Source of the DNA: Mucilaginibacter sp.
GTDB lineage: Bacteria > Bacteroidota > Bacteroidia > Sphingobacteriales > Sphingobacteriaceae
DNA: 42,832 bases
Direction of reading: 5' to 3'
Assembly: GCA_028288285.1 (NCBI GenBank)
Contig: JAQBNZ010000231.1
Span: forward strand, 1 to 42,832
A program made the position numbers and the translations under genes. Shown in pieces: positions 15,271 to 22,893 of this stretch (its first letter is position 1; each line of letters begins with the position of its first letter). Below the pieces are notes generated by a model. It saw only the letters and a list, made by a program, of their open reading frames with translations. It did not search any database and had not been told where the DNA came from.

Positions 15271-15354
15271 CTATTTAAGCCATTTTAAGACTGTTCTAAC
15301 AACTAATATAAAAACGACAATACTGACAATTGTGCCAAGGACGGCTTCAAACAT
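15271..15354 (-). CDS. 27-residue single-span membrane protein
   Basis: A short frame, MFEAVLGTIVSIVVFILVV followed by RTVLKWLK and a stop. It is one hydrophobic helix with a positively charged C-terminal tail, the layout of small membrane regulators or type I-like toxins. A terminator follows 19 nt later, which supports transcription. The two-part nature (long run of V/I/L, then RTxxKWxK) is unlikely to arise in non-coding DNA, but at this size it remains uncertain. Confidence 0.45.
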   Translation of the reverse strand: MFEAVLGTIVSIVVFILVVRTVLKWLK

Positions 15355-15386
15355 GATTATAAGGTTTAAGTGTAAATTGATGTTAA

Positions 15387-16211
15387 TTAATAAGCTTCAG
15401 TTATTTCAGCAGTGACAAGAACCATTGTTCTTGCATCAGCTTGTGCACATATTGATTTTATGCTGTTCCCTGGTTTAATTGCCAATTTTAAATCATTTCG
15501 AACAGCAGATGAGCAGTTGTCCGGATAGAATTGAACAATTATTTCTTCGCCATCTGTTTCTTTTACTTTCATAACTCCGTTATCTACATCGGCTGCTGTA
15601 ATAGTACCATCAACTATAAATTGATTTTTATTAAATGAGTTTCTATCGTCTGCCAATGGATAAAGCATTTGAGTACTAAAGCCATATACTTTAGTGGTGG
15701 CCGGTGTAATTTCCTGCCTCCTGGGAACTATAGGTGGTGACATACTGTCAAATTTAACTGAATTCATCTTTGCGCTATCTGATAGAAAGCTTGGAGAGTT
15801 GTCCCGGCTTTTTAAAATGAATTTCTGGTATAGTAAATGTAAAGTACCACCGTTCTTGTGCCAGTATTCCCGGTCTTCAAACTTATTAAGTTCATCAATA
15901 TTAATATCTCCAATGTAATCTGAAGCTGAATTTGTTTTACCATACTCATCCTTTGAAGTGGATTCGAGATAGACTTTGCAAATGCCTTTTTTATCTTTCA
16001 ATAGGTTATATACCTTCTCATCGAGTTTCTCAAAGTCGCCGTTGAATTTATTAATCTCAGTAGTGCCATAACTCCAGGTGAATTTTGAGATTGTCAAATT
16101 GTATGGATTTTGTCCCGTTAATTCTAAATGGGGCTTGTCATAGTCTTTTATGTAGCTGCATCCTGTTATTAAAAACATGATGCTTATTATTAAGCTGTAA
16201 AAATATTTCAT
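15387..16211 (-). CDS. lipoprotein, function unknown
   Basis: About 274 residues. I start at the ATG at 16211 because MKYFYSLIISIMFLITGCSY is a clean lipoprotein signal (lipobox ITGC); an earlier in-frame ATG at 16304 would bury that signal behind 31 polar residues. The mature protein has no recognised domain. The C-terminal third (VDGTITAADVDNGVMKVKE, then IIVQFYPDNC) reads as a small beta-barrel, and the last residues MVLVTAEITEAY as a final strand. It is probably a periplasmic or outer-membrane anchored cargo protein. Confidence 0.7.
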   Translation of the reverse strand: MKYFYSLIISIMFLITGCSYIKDYDKPHLELTGQNPYNLTISKFTWSYGTTEINKFNGDFEKLDEKVYNLLKDKKGICKVYLESTSKDEYGKTNSASDYIGDINIDELNKFEDREYWHKNGGTLHLLYQKFILKSRDNSPSFLSDSAKMNSVKFDSMSPPIVPRRQEITPATTKVYGFSTQMLYPLADDRNSFNKNQFIVDGTITAADVDNGVMKVKETDGEEIIVQFYPDNCSSAVRNDLKLAIKPGNSIKSICAQADARTMVLVTAEITEAY

Positions 16212-16345
16212 GATGTTTGGTTGAAGAGCCATACGATTGTAGGACCCCGATTGTTTATTCGTCAATTCGCTTAACCTTCCTTCTAAGTAATCTTTGTAAA
16301 CCATAGGTATAGATGGCCTGTTACTTAAAACCTTTTTGATTAAGG

Positions 16346-16903
16346 TTATTCTTTGGTTATTACAATCTTGTATAAAATGACAGGCTTGCCATTAAGCTTA
16401 AAACCTCCTTTGTAAGCTCCAAACCAAGAATAGATAAAAGTTATCCCTTTAAGATAATATTTTGTATCTGTTCCTTTAAGTTCATTGTTCGACTTTGATA
16501 TTAATTGACCTATACGGGCAATCTGTGTCAAACTTGCCTTGTAAGTTGCTACGTTGGGAGTGTAAAATTCTAACGTCGGCAAAATACTATTACCACTGGC
16601 GTTATAAGTGGTAGTGATGAACGCTTCCACTTGCTCATTAAGTTTATAATTCCATGTAAACCACATATTGTCGTCTGAAACCAATTTGCTTTCATCGCTG
16701 ATAATGGGCCAGTTATTATCGATAGATTGCAAATAGTCATTGATTGTCAGCGTTGTGGCAGCAGATAGTTGCGGTCGCGGTCTTGCTAATGCATTTGCCA
16801 TTAAATTATAAACCGTAAGCAATTGCTTATTATTGAGATTTTGGGCGTAGCCAAACTGTACTGCAATAATAAAGCAGCTTAATGAATAGATTTTTTTTAA
16901 CAT
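16346..16903 (-). CDS. secreted protein, function unknown
   Basis: 185 residues with a type I signal (MLKKIYSLSCFIIAVQFGYA, cut after YAQ). The mature part has no recognised domain. Aromatic-rich stretches (NMWFTWNYKL, about 78-87, and ITFIYSWFGAYKGGFKL near the C-terminus) suggest a small beta-rich fold. It is divergent from the XRE gene at 17043, sharing a 139-bp intergenic region with a symmetrical operator-like site, so the regulator may also control this gene. Confidence 0.65.
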   Translation of the reverse strand: MLKKIYSLSCFIIAVQFGYAQNLNNKQLLTVYNLMANALARPRPQLSAATTLTINDYLQSIDNNWPIISDESKLVSDDNMWFTWNYKLNEQVEAFITTTYNASGNSILPTLEFYTPNVATYKASLTQIARIGQLISKSNNELKGTDTKYYLKGITFIYSWFGAYKGGFKLNGKPVILYKIVITKE

Positions 16904-16988
16904 TGGACGTTGTGTTAAGGCACCGAGTGTCCCAATCGGTAGGTTGTTAAAGATTGTAGCGGACTTACTACAATGCTAAAGTAATAAA

Positions 16989-17008
16989 TACTTAGCTATA
17001 ACTAAGTA
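16989..17008. promoter_or_regulatory. operator-like palindrome between divergent genes
   Basis: TACTTAG-CTATAA-CTAAGTA, perfect 7-bp arms with a 6-bp spacer, 35 nt before the XRE gene and 86 nt before the divergent secreted-protein gene. It is the kind of dyad bound by an autoregulating XRE dimer. Confidence 0.5.
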
Positions 17009-17042
17009 AGATATAAGCTTTGTTTTTATTCTTTCGTTGTTG

Positions 17043-17285
17043 ATGGCAGCGAATCTCAAATCGGATATTGAAGCTTATGTAATCAATAAGGTTAAAGAGA
17101 AAAGGGAGGCTTTAAATCTGTCTCAATCCGAGCTTGCTGCTGAGCTAAATGTATCCAACGGTTTTATCGGCCAGGTTGAAAGCTCAAAGTACCCAGCTAA
17201 GTACAATCTTAACCATTTGAATAAGTTGGCTATTATTTTCAAGTGTTCCGTTAAGGATTTTATACCAGATACTCCTTTAAAGTAG
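17043..17285 (+). CDS. XRE-family transcription regulator
   Basis: An 80-residue helix-turn-helix protein: VKEKREALNLSQSELAAELN then VSNGFIGQVESSKYPAKYNL, the full HTH_3/XRE pattern (LSQSELA turn, SNGFIGQVE recognition helix). I start at the ATG at 17043; two TTG codons lie in frame just before. It is the only credible plus-strand gene in the island, and it is divergent from a secreted-protein gene. It probably binds the palindrome at 16989-17008 and represses itself. Known role of the family: repression in mobile elements and toxin-antitoxin systems. Confidence 0.85.
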   Translation: MAANLKSDIEAYVINKVKEKREALNLSQSELAAELNVSNGFIGQVESSKYPAKYNLNHLNKLAIIFKCSVKDFIPDTPLK

Positions 17286-17302
17286 GAGCGTAAACTCCTA
17301 CT
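17281..17302. terminator. bidirectional terminator between convergent genes
   Basis: AGTAGGAG / CTCCTACT, 8-bp arms with a 6-nt loop, overlapping the stop of the XRE gene and 3 nt from the stop of the convergent gene at 17306. T runs are weak on both sides. Confidence 0.55.
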
Positions 17303-17305
17303 GGA

Positions 17306-17806
17306 TTAAGCGACTGCTTGCATTTGTTTTCGCTTAGCTGCCTGTGGCTTATAAGTAATGACTTTAATTGGATAATTGATCGGACTGCTCTCTACTGCTT
17401 CAAATAACTCTGAGCATGCGGTCGTGATATAAGCAGAGTAAATGCAATCCTCGATATTAACTTCGGTTTGTTCCTTAGCAGTGTATCTATGCAGCATCCG
17501 CATGAATTTGGCTGTTAATGGTGTGTATTCATTCCTTTCGCTAAACTGCTCAAAGCCAAATTGGATACAGTAACGGTCGCCATCATCATCAGTATGCAAA
17601 GCCAGGTATATGACTGGTGATATTAACTGATGCTCTTTCATGTTGGCATAAAAGGTCTTTTCCGATAAGTGAATGGTACAGCGTAGGTCATGCCTTTCAA
17701 TGGTGGCAAGTAGGTTTTGAGTTGCTTTGAGGATTTTAGAATAGGCTGCTTTAACTGCTTTATTATAAGTTACAATTCGTGGGTCATTGATAGTTCTTTG
17801 TTTCAT
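17306..17806 (-). CDS. hypothetical island protein
   Basis: About 166 residues starting MKQRTINDPRIVTYNKA (ATG at 17806; an upstream in-frame ATG at 17878 would add 24 residues of poor quality). No signal or membrane segment. A beta-rich middle (SPVIYLALHTDDDGDRY, about 70-86) and a basic tail (KPQAAKRKQMQAVA) suggest a small nucleic-acid-associated protein, but I do not recognise it. Similar small genes of unknown role cluster at 17306-19586. Confidence 0.55.
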   Translation of the reverse strand: MKQRTINDPRIVTYNKAVKAAYSKILKATQNLLATIERHDLRCTIHLSEKTFYANMKEHQLISPVIYLALHTDDDGDRYCIQFGFEQFSERNEYTPLTAKFMRMLHRYTAKEQTEVNIEDCIYSAYITTACSELFEAVESSPINYPIKVITYKPQAAKRKQMQAVA

Positions 17807-17918
17807 GATGTATTGGGTTAAGTGGTTAATGAGTTTGTGAATTGACTGTAAATGAAAAATGCCTGGTCGACAGACCAAGCATTTGTAATGTTGTTGTGTG
17901 CTGCTTAATCGCAGGACC

Positions 17919-18398
17919 TTATAAAAAATATATGAACTGCGGTTTTTGATAGGCCAATACTGCTTTGTAGAACGCTGTTAAGCTTGGTTCTTTCCTTACC
18001 TCGGTAACATAAAGACTAATATTGAAGTGCCGGAACAGTTCTCTTATTTCTTGCTCGAAAGGGCAGTTATAGAATTGGTATTCGATATTAATGTTGTAAA
18101 CGAAGTCACATTCAATGTTCCACCAAAATGTGGAAGTAAGGAAGCTGTAAATGGTAAATGGGTTCTCGTTGTCATGCTTAAAATCTCTTTCATAGCATAT
18201 TTCACCTGAGTTGTGATATAGTTCCTTTACTTTGCCAAGCACCAATTCATATTGACTGATCTTGGTATCAACGAAAGCTTTCATTTGATTAGGGTGTGAA
18301 TGCTTTGTAACGCTCTTCCAGCGCTTTGAGATAGGTCTTATTCGCGAGTAGGTATTGGTCGAATTTGGTATTTCATTGATTTCTGAGATCTCTTTCAT
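17919..18398 (-). CDS. hypothetical island protein
   Basis: 159 residues, no signal or membrane helix. The first 40 residues are Ser/Asn/Lys-rich and probably flexible; the rest is aromatic-rich (FTIYSFLTSTFWWNIECDFVYNI, here split as FTIYSFLTS and FWWNIECDF) and ends QKPQFIYFL. Not recognised. It lies about 110 nt before the next minus-strand gene and may share its transcript. Confidence 0.5.
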   Translation of the reverse strand: MKEISEINEIPNSTNTYSRIRPISKRWKSVTKHSHPNQMKAFVDTKISQYELVLGKVKELYHNSGEICYERDFKHDNENPFTIYSFLTSTFWWNIECDFVYNINIEYQFYNCPFEQEIRELFRHFNISLYVTEVRKEPSLTAFYKAVLAYQKPQFIYFL

Positions 18399-18816
18399 GG
18401 GTTTAAGTGGTTTTTAGATGGTCGTTGTTCGATAAGATTTTGAAAAGTTGACGTTGCAAATGATGCTGTTGGGCAGCAATCTTAGTTAGGTTGCAATACG
18501 AATTGGCGTTTCTTCCGTTAGGAAGAATAAATATGCATTCAAGACAGGCATTCTGCTTGAATACTACAGTATATATCGCTTTTTCTTCATAAACAGGGTC
18601 AGGGGCTACTTGGGAACTCTTGGCTTGCTTAAACCACTCTCAAAAAAAATTATGTATTAAAAATTTCGATTAAGAACTATTAAAGGGTGGGTACAATCAG
18701 ACAGATCGTTATTTAGCTTAATGTAGTCTAAAACTGGCAACGCCAAAGGTTTATAATCAGCGCCAACCTTATTTTTTAAAGTTAGGCTTCGAGATCATTG
18801 CGTTAGGACAGTGTTA
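18399..18816. other. hairpin-containing intergenic region
   Basis: 418 bp without a credible gene. It holds TTCTTCC-gtta-GGAAGAA (18510-18527), and ATTCAAG (18537-18543) with CTTGAAT (18556-18562), extended by an inner CAG/CTG. The region lies upstream of the 17919-18398 gene on the minus strand and could be a structured leader. Confidence 0.4.
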
Positions 18817-19113
18817 TTAAGCAATCAATGGCCTGGTAACCTTCTGCAGTTTCAGTATAAAATCAATCTGCCTTTCTAAATGCCCTGTTAAGCTTTCCCA
18901 TTCAGAAAACCGTTCTCTGCCGAGCAATATTTGATTGGTTTCAGTATTCCAAAACCCATTATCCGGTGTTAATTTTGGTGATTCAGCAATTTGTATGCTA
19001 ATTACCTGTTGGCTCAGTTTATCATAAAAAGAAATGGTATGTTTTGATGCCACAGGTATTAATCTATAATTTACACAAAAGTAATGTTTTGGCTTTGCTA
19101 GTAAACACTTCAA
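18817..19113 (-). CDS. hypothetical island protein
   Basis: 98 residues, no signal or membrane segment. The first half reads as beta strands (YFCVNYRLIPVASKHTISFYD), and the C-terminal half ends in a helix (GHLERQIDFILKLQKV). Not recognised. It is preceded by a 100-bp sequence (19125-19224) that has a diverged duplicate at 19852-19953, so the leader DNA is shared with another position in the island. Confidence 0.5.
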   Translation of the reverse strand: MKCLLAKPKHYFCVNYRLIPVASKHTISFYDKLSQQVISIQIAESPKLTPDNGFWNTETNQILLGRERFSEWESLTGHLERQIDFILKLQKVTRPLIA

Positions 19114-19124
19114 ATGTAAATTGC

Positions 19125-19224
19125 CCTTGACCTCGAATAGTACCTTTTAAATGAAAGTGTAATATAGCTTTAAACGTAGCAATGGAAACGTCGTTAAACA
19201 AAAAAAGCCACCAATTAGGTAGCT
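19125..19224. repeat. duplicated terminator-plus-leader sequence, copy 1
   Basis: Shares with 19852-19953 the order CCTT.ACCTCGAATA, CTTTTAAATGAA, a CTTTAAA/CTTTCAAAC block, CGT/CATTAAACA and a closing hairpin. The hairpin here is AGCTACC/GGTGGCT on the minus strand, followed by TTTTTTTG, and it would terminate the 19230-19586 gene; the rest would be the leader of the 18817-19113 gene. Confidence 0.6.
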
Positions 19225-19229
19225 AAATA

Positions 19230-19586
19230 TTAACAAGGAAGTGTCTTGATTAAATGCTGTGAAATTCGGCCAGTTATTTCATGTACCAGAACTGCATTTT
19301 CAGGCTTTTGCCCATACATTAATAGTAAAATTAAAGAATTTATCACTGAAACCACCTGTTTGACTGGACAATCTGTTTCGTCAAAGCTGTCTGTGGTAAG
19401 TTCTCTCAAGTAATAAATATCTTGATTATCACTAGGAGATAACAATGTAGTTATAGGTTCGATGATACCAATAAGTACATCATATAAATCTATCTTCGAA
19501 AATACAGCTTCCGAAGCGCGGGTCAATCTAGTTGTAAGTTTTGTTGTTAAAAACAACTGTGCATTTGTAAGTGTTTCTGTGTTCAT
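19230..19586 (-). CDS. hypothetical island protein
   Basis: 118 residues, mostly helical, acidic in the middle (TTDSFDETDCPV). A hydrophobic stretch VVSVINSLILLLMYG (about 78-92) could be a buried helix rather than a membrane span. No family recognised. A good terminator lies 6 nt after the stop, and an unusual 15-bp stem-loop (19645-19708) lies about 60 nt upstream of the ATG. Confidence 0.5.
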   Translation of the reverse strand: MNTETLTNAQLFLTTKLTTRLTRASEAVFSKIDLYDVLIGIIEPITTLLSPSDNQDIYYLRELTTDSFDETDCPVKQVVSVINSLILLLMYGQKPENAVLVHEITGRISQHLIKTLPC

Positions 19587-19644
19587 TATTATCGTATTGT
19601 TTCATGTTTACATTATATATCTGAGGTGGGGAACGATCTGCAAA

Positions 19645-19708
19645 AAACAACTGAAAGACGTAACAAAAAAGAATAAATTAAATGTAATAATCTGTCTTTC
19701 AGCTGTTT
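19645..19708 (-). promoter_or_regulatory. long stem-loop in the leader of the 19230-19586 gene
   Basis: Arms AAACAACTGAAAGAC (19645-19659) and GTCTTTCAGCTGTTT (19694-19708). The single mismatch becomes a G-U pair when read from the minus strand, which is the strand of the downstream gene. The loop is 34 nt and very AT-rich. Confidence 0.45.
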
Positions 19709-19851
19709 ATTAACATAAAGATACGAAAATGATCTAACTTTAACAAGCTAAATAAATTTTCATTTATAGCTCAAATTACTTGCATATTACAAACAGCAGT
19801 CCACCTATTTTTTAAAAGTTACCTTTCGACTTGCTAGCTAATGCTATTTAT

Positions 19852-19953
19852 CCTTAACCTCGAATAATGATCTTTTAAATGAATAATTAACACTTGCTTT
19901 CAAACACAGCAACCAAAACATCATTAAACAACAAAGGCTACCAATCGGTAGCC
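19852..19953. repeat. duplicated terminator-plus-leader sequence, copy 2
   Basis: See copy 1 at 19125. Its hairpin GGCTACC-aatc-GGTAGCC (19936-19953), followed on the minus strand by TTTGTTGTTT, is a good terminator for the helicase-like gene. The stretch 19709-19851 has no other visible feature. Confidence 0.6.
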
Positions 19954-19961
19954 TTGTTTTT

Positions 19962-20019
19962 TCAATTCAGAAATCTACTAACCCTTATAAAGTAGAAAAA
20001 TTGATAAATTATGAATTGA
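19962..20019 (-). repeat. 58-nt terminal-palindrome repeat, copy 3
   Basis: Begins TCAATTCAGAAAT and ends ATGAATTGA on the plus strand. Read on the minus strand, ACTTTATAAGGGT falls at the same offset as ACTTTATAGAGGT in copy 1. Orientation is opposite to copies 1 and 2. Confidence 0.6.
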
Positions 20020-20040
20020 TAGATAGATTGATTGATCTTC

Positions 20041-20098
20041 CAATTCAGAAAATAAGCTACCTCTATATAACTTAAAAATTAACATTTTCTGAATTAGA
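20041..20098 (-). repeat. 58-nt terminal-palindrome repeat, copy 4
   Basis: Exactly 58 nt. On the minus strand it begins CTAATTCAGAAAAT, contains TATAGAGGTAG at the same offset as copy 1, and ends TTCTGAATTGG. It overlaps the stop of the helicase-like gene and supplies its last eight codons. A short (GATA)2(GATT)2 tract separates it from copy 3. Confidence 0.6.
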
Positions 20099-21898
20099 AA
20101 AGAGTCGCTCTCTAAGCTTATAAACATTTTTTTTAAGTTCAGTTGATCGATCACCGGCAAAGAATAAAAGAATATCATTTGTTACAAGCTTGCGCTTAGT
20201 GTTAGCGTTTGAATATGCTTTCTTTATTAAGATTCTTAATTCAGATTGAATATGTGTGTGGTTGCCTTTTATGATACTGTATATAAATGGTGCCATGCGC
20301 TTAAGCTCTCTTTTTTCCTTAACGTCATCAATCGCTTTACGAATAGCAGAAATAACATAATTGGTATTTTCGAGAGTAATTTCATCAAGGTAATCAACGC
20401 CTTCAGCTATTATTGGATATTTCGCTCTTAACTTAGATAAAATATGTGTTGGTTTAAATAGTATTAAGTGTGCATGAGATTTGATTTTATAATTGTACAA
20501 CATCGCTGCTGCTAGCCGAAACTTTTCCTTTTGCGTTAGACTCTTGTGCAAACCAAACAAATCTTTATCACCGGCATCAAAAATATCTTCTTGATGCGTA
20601 ACAACAAAATGCTTACTACGTTCAGAATATGCCTGCTTTAATAGCTGAGGAGCCTTATAATACTCCTTAACCCGTTCTTCATGAATAAAATTGTCGACCA
20701 TAGCGGTATTGAGTTCTCTATCAATATAAAATGAATGTGCTTTAGATTCGGTCATGGCTTTGTAATAGGCGTCCTTACGCCCTATGTTCGAAGCATTATC
20801 ATGAGCTTTAACAAAATCGTTATAAGCCTCAAATAACCCTTCAAGATAAAACATCGCTTCTGTAGGAGTTTTAGTAACTAAATCGGGATTATAGTTAGTT
20901 ATATGGGTTAAGCTGTTGATGCCATTTCTAAATCGCCCTGGAATTTGAATTACCTCTGTTTTAGGGTCAAGGATACTGTGGTCTGCAAATAAAATATCTG
21001 AAACTAATATTATGTCGGGTTTATAATCTAATTTAATGTCAATTGCTGAGAAGTATCTACTCGTAAAGAAATTATAACTTTTCATTTTGTGAACGGTAAA
21101 ATCGTCTGTTACTCTTTCAAATGGAATGTCCTTATCGAGTAACTTTAACACGCTATTTTCTGCACAGAATACCATGTACTTTGATTTTAAGCCTAAGCCT
21201 TTAATCACTGCATTTATGCCTTTTGTAGAATTGAAGAAGATTGCAACATGGTTACTATTAAGTTCTTCTAACTTCAATTTTAGCGATTCAATGACGTTGT
21301 TGGTGCTAACCAAAGTTATTGGTTTGCTATAGTCGTATTGAGGCTCTATCACATAATTTTTAAACTCTTTGAAACGTGGATCGCTGAAAGGAAGTGTGGT
21401 AGCTGAAACCATTCCTTTTCTATTAAATTTAAAAAAATGATTAAGTGGTGCAGCAATTGCGCCTCTATAAGATACATCACTGATAATTCTTTCTGATTCA
21501 TCTATCAGCATGTAAAAGTTTTTGTACAATTCAGATATGTCACTAAAAGCTTTAATAACCTTGTCATTAAAGCCTTCAGGAGTGGTTATTATCTTTTTGT
21601 GTTTTACATTAGAAAGTAGATAGGCTTTGATCTTTGCTATAGTTATGCCCTTGTAAACACCAAGAACTAATTGGCCTGGGAATTTTTCATTATGTTCATC
21701 AACCTTTGCTTTAACTACAGGCATATTAGGAAGGGTCATCACGAGATGACTTAAGAAAAAGCGTATAGCGAATGTGCTAATGCCTATTCCAGTTATTGTT
21801 TTGTCATATTGGCTGTCAGTATCTAATCCCGAACTTTTAAATGGTTCTATATCGCTGAGGTAAGTGTCCTTGGGAAGTTTAATTGGTATTGGTTCCAT
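20072..21898 (-). CDS. SF2-helicase-like protein lacking the Walker A lysine
   Basis: 608 residues, cytosolic. Helicase-like motifs appear in order: TITGIGISTF (34-43) at the Walker A place, MLIDESER (130-137) as DExx box, VSATTLPF (164-171) as motif III, and VIQIPGRFRNG (316-326) as motif VI. The Walker A has the G-x-G-x-[ST] shape but no lysine, so ATP binding may be altered; from memory, related proteins of Bacteroidota phages and elements show similar GxGxT motifs. The C-terminal 250 residues are helical and of unknown function. It is probably a replication or maintenance protein of the island, as it lies with the integrase-proximal genes. It follows the 22003-22392 gene after a strong terminator. 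Confidence 0.6.
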   Translation of the reverse strand: MEPIPIKLPKDTYLSDIEPFKSSGLDTDSQYDKTITGIGISTFAIRFFLSHLVMTLPNMPVVKAKVDEHNEKFPGQLVLGVYKGITIAKIKAYLLSNVKHKKIITTPEGFNDKVIKAFSDISELYKNFYMLIDESERIISDVSYRGAIAAPLNHFFKFNRKGMVSATTLPFSDPRFKEFKNYVIEPQYDYSKPITLVSTNNVIESLKLKLEELNSNHVAIFFNSTKGINAVIKGLGLKSKYMVFCAENSVLKLLDKDIPFERVTDDFTVHKMKSYNFFTSRYFSAIDIKLDYKPDIILVSDILFADHSILDPKTEVIQIPGRFRNGINSLTHITNYNPDLVTKTPTEAMFYLEGLFEAYNDFVKAHDNASNIGRKDAYYKAMTESKAHSFYIDRELNTAMVDNFIHEERVKEYYKAPQLLKQAYSERSKHFVVTHQEDIFDAGDKDLFGLHKSLTQKEKFRLAAAMLYNYKIKSHAHLILFKPTHILSKLRAKYPIIAEGVDYLDEITLENTNYVISAIRKAIDDVKEKRELKRMAPFIYSIIKGNHTHIQSELRILIKKAYSNANTKRKLVTNDILLFFAGDRSTELKKNVYKLRERLFSNSENVNF

Positions 21899-21965
21899 AA
21901 TGGTATAGTTATCTTATGCCACCTTAAATGGCATCTCTTATTATTCAATAATGAGTTAATAAAAA

Positions 21966-21991
21966 ACCCGACAACTGATACGTTGTCGGGT
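21966..21991 (-). terminator. strong intrinsic terminator of the 22003-22392 gene
   Basis: Ten-base-pair stem (ACCCGACAAC with GTTGTCGGGT), 6-nt loop, then TTTTTT on the minus strand; 11 nt after the stop. Confidence 0.85.
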
Positions 21992-22002
21992 CATGATTTG
22001 TG

Positions 22003-22392
22003 TTACACTTTTTCTGCTTCTGCTACAAGATCTTCAAGTGTGAAGTCGGTAACAAAATCACCATTATGAAAATCATCAATAAATTGTTTCAAATTGCCAA
22101 TTAAGACAACCTTTGCGCCATTAGTGCCTTGAGCTGCATTAAACGGCACGTATTGATAAGCCACGCCACCCTTATCGTATCTTTTGCGTCGGGTGTTGTT
22201 GAATGTGCCTTTCAATTTTACAAAGTCGATAAAAGCCTCCATGTCTTCTACATCACTTGGGCGGCTGTCATCAACAAACCGAATGATTTCTGCTTTTGTA
22301 ACATAGCCCTTTTCGTAGAACCCTGGAGCCATCAGGGTAGGTCGGTTGTCCACGACTGATTGTTGACTTCTTCTCTTAGATATTATACTCAT
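22003..22392 (-). CDS. hypothetical island core protein
   Basis: 129 residues. The N-terminus is basic and Ser/Gln-rich (SKRRSQQSVVD). A motif-like stretch YVTKAEIIRFVDDSRPSD (about 30-47) could be a short helix-turn-helix or an interaction helix, and FNNTRRKRYDKGG (64-76) is basic. The C-terminus is acidic (DFTLEDLVAEAEKV). Not recognised. Its place between the integrase block and the helicase-like gene suggests a role in excision or replication of the element, but that is positional only. Confidence 0.55.
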   Translation of the reverse strand: MSIISKRRSQQSVVDNRPTLMAPGFYEKGYVTKAEIIRFVDDSRPSDVEDMEAFIDFVKLKGTFNNTRRKRYDKGGVAYQYVPFNAAQGTNGAKVVLIGNLKQFIDDFHNGDFVTDFTLEDLVAEAEKV

Positions 22393-22459
22393 GTTAAATG
22401 ATTTACTACTAAACTTAATTGTTTAGAGTCATCAAATCTGAGCATATCGTGAATTTTGG

Positions 22460-22828
22460 TCAAAAACCTTTAACAGAGAAAGAATATCGGTTTTGGTTCC
22501 TATTGGTTTTCAACTTCTTAGTGAATTTTATCAAAGCATTTCTTAAGTAATCCTCTTGTTGGTAGTCATTGTAGGCAAATGTCTTGTCTTTGAAGGGCTC
22601 ATAATCTAACAAGCCGCAAACTTCATATAAAAATGTTAATTGCTTATCACTAAAGTTCTCGTTTTTGTTTTTACTTGTTACCGTTTCTCCTTTTAAATAA
22701 GGTAATAGGTTCAAACAAAACTCTAAAGGTAACTGTATTTTCAACTGGCGCATTAATACCTCTTCGTCTATGGTTTTTTCACAAGCTGTTAATGCCAAGC
22801 GATCAACATCGACATCTTTACCTTTCAT
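22460..22828 (-). CDS. C-terminal part of a gene split at an A8 run
   Basis: 122 residues from the first internal Met, but the frame is open without a stop from about 22950 (KVIIQDQGLSN..., FIDLGIDFLSSLM...), about 40 codons further upstream. It joins the frame of the 22894-23310 gene by a -1 shift at the run of eight A (minus strand) at 22944-22951. Together they would give a protein of about 283 residues. Contains LTACEKTIDEEVLMRQL and a basic end (KLKTNRNQNRYSFSVKGF). Not recognised. It is either a programmed frameshift product, a homopolymer-indel pseudogene or a sequencing error. Confidence 0.55.
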   Translation of the reverse strand: MKGKDVDVDRLALTACEKTIDEEVLMRQLKIQLPLEFCLNLLPYLKGETVTSKNKNENFSDKQLTFLYEVCGLLDYEPFKDKTFAYNDYQQEDYLRNALIKFTKKLKTNRNQNRYSFSVKGF

Positions 22829-22893
22829 TAAAGAAGAAAGAAAATCAATCCCTAAATCTATAAACGGGACCGTACTCGGGTTGAAATGATATT

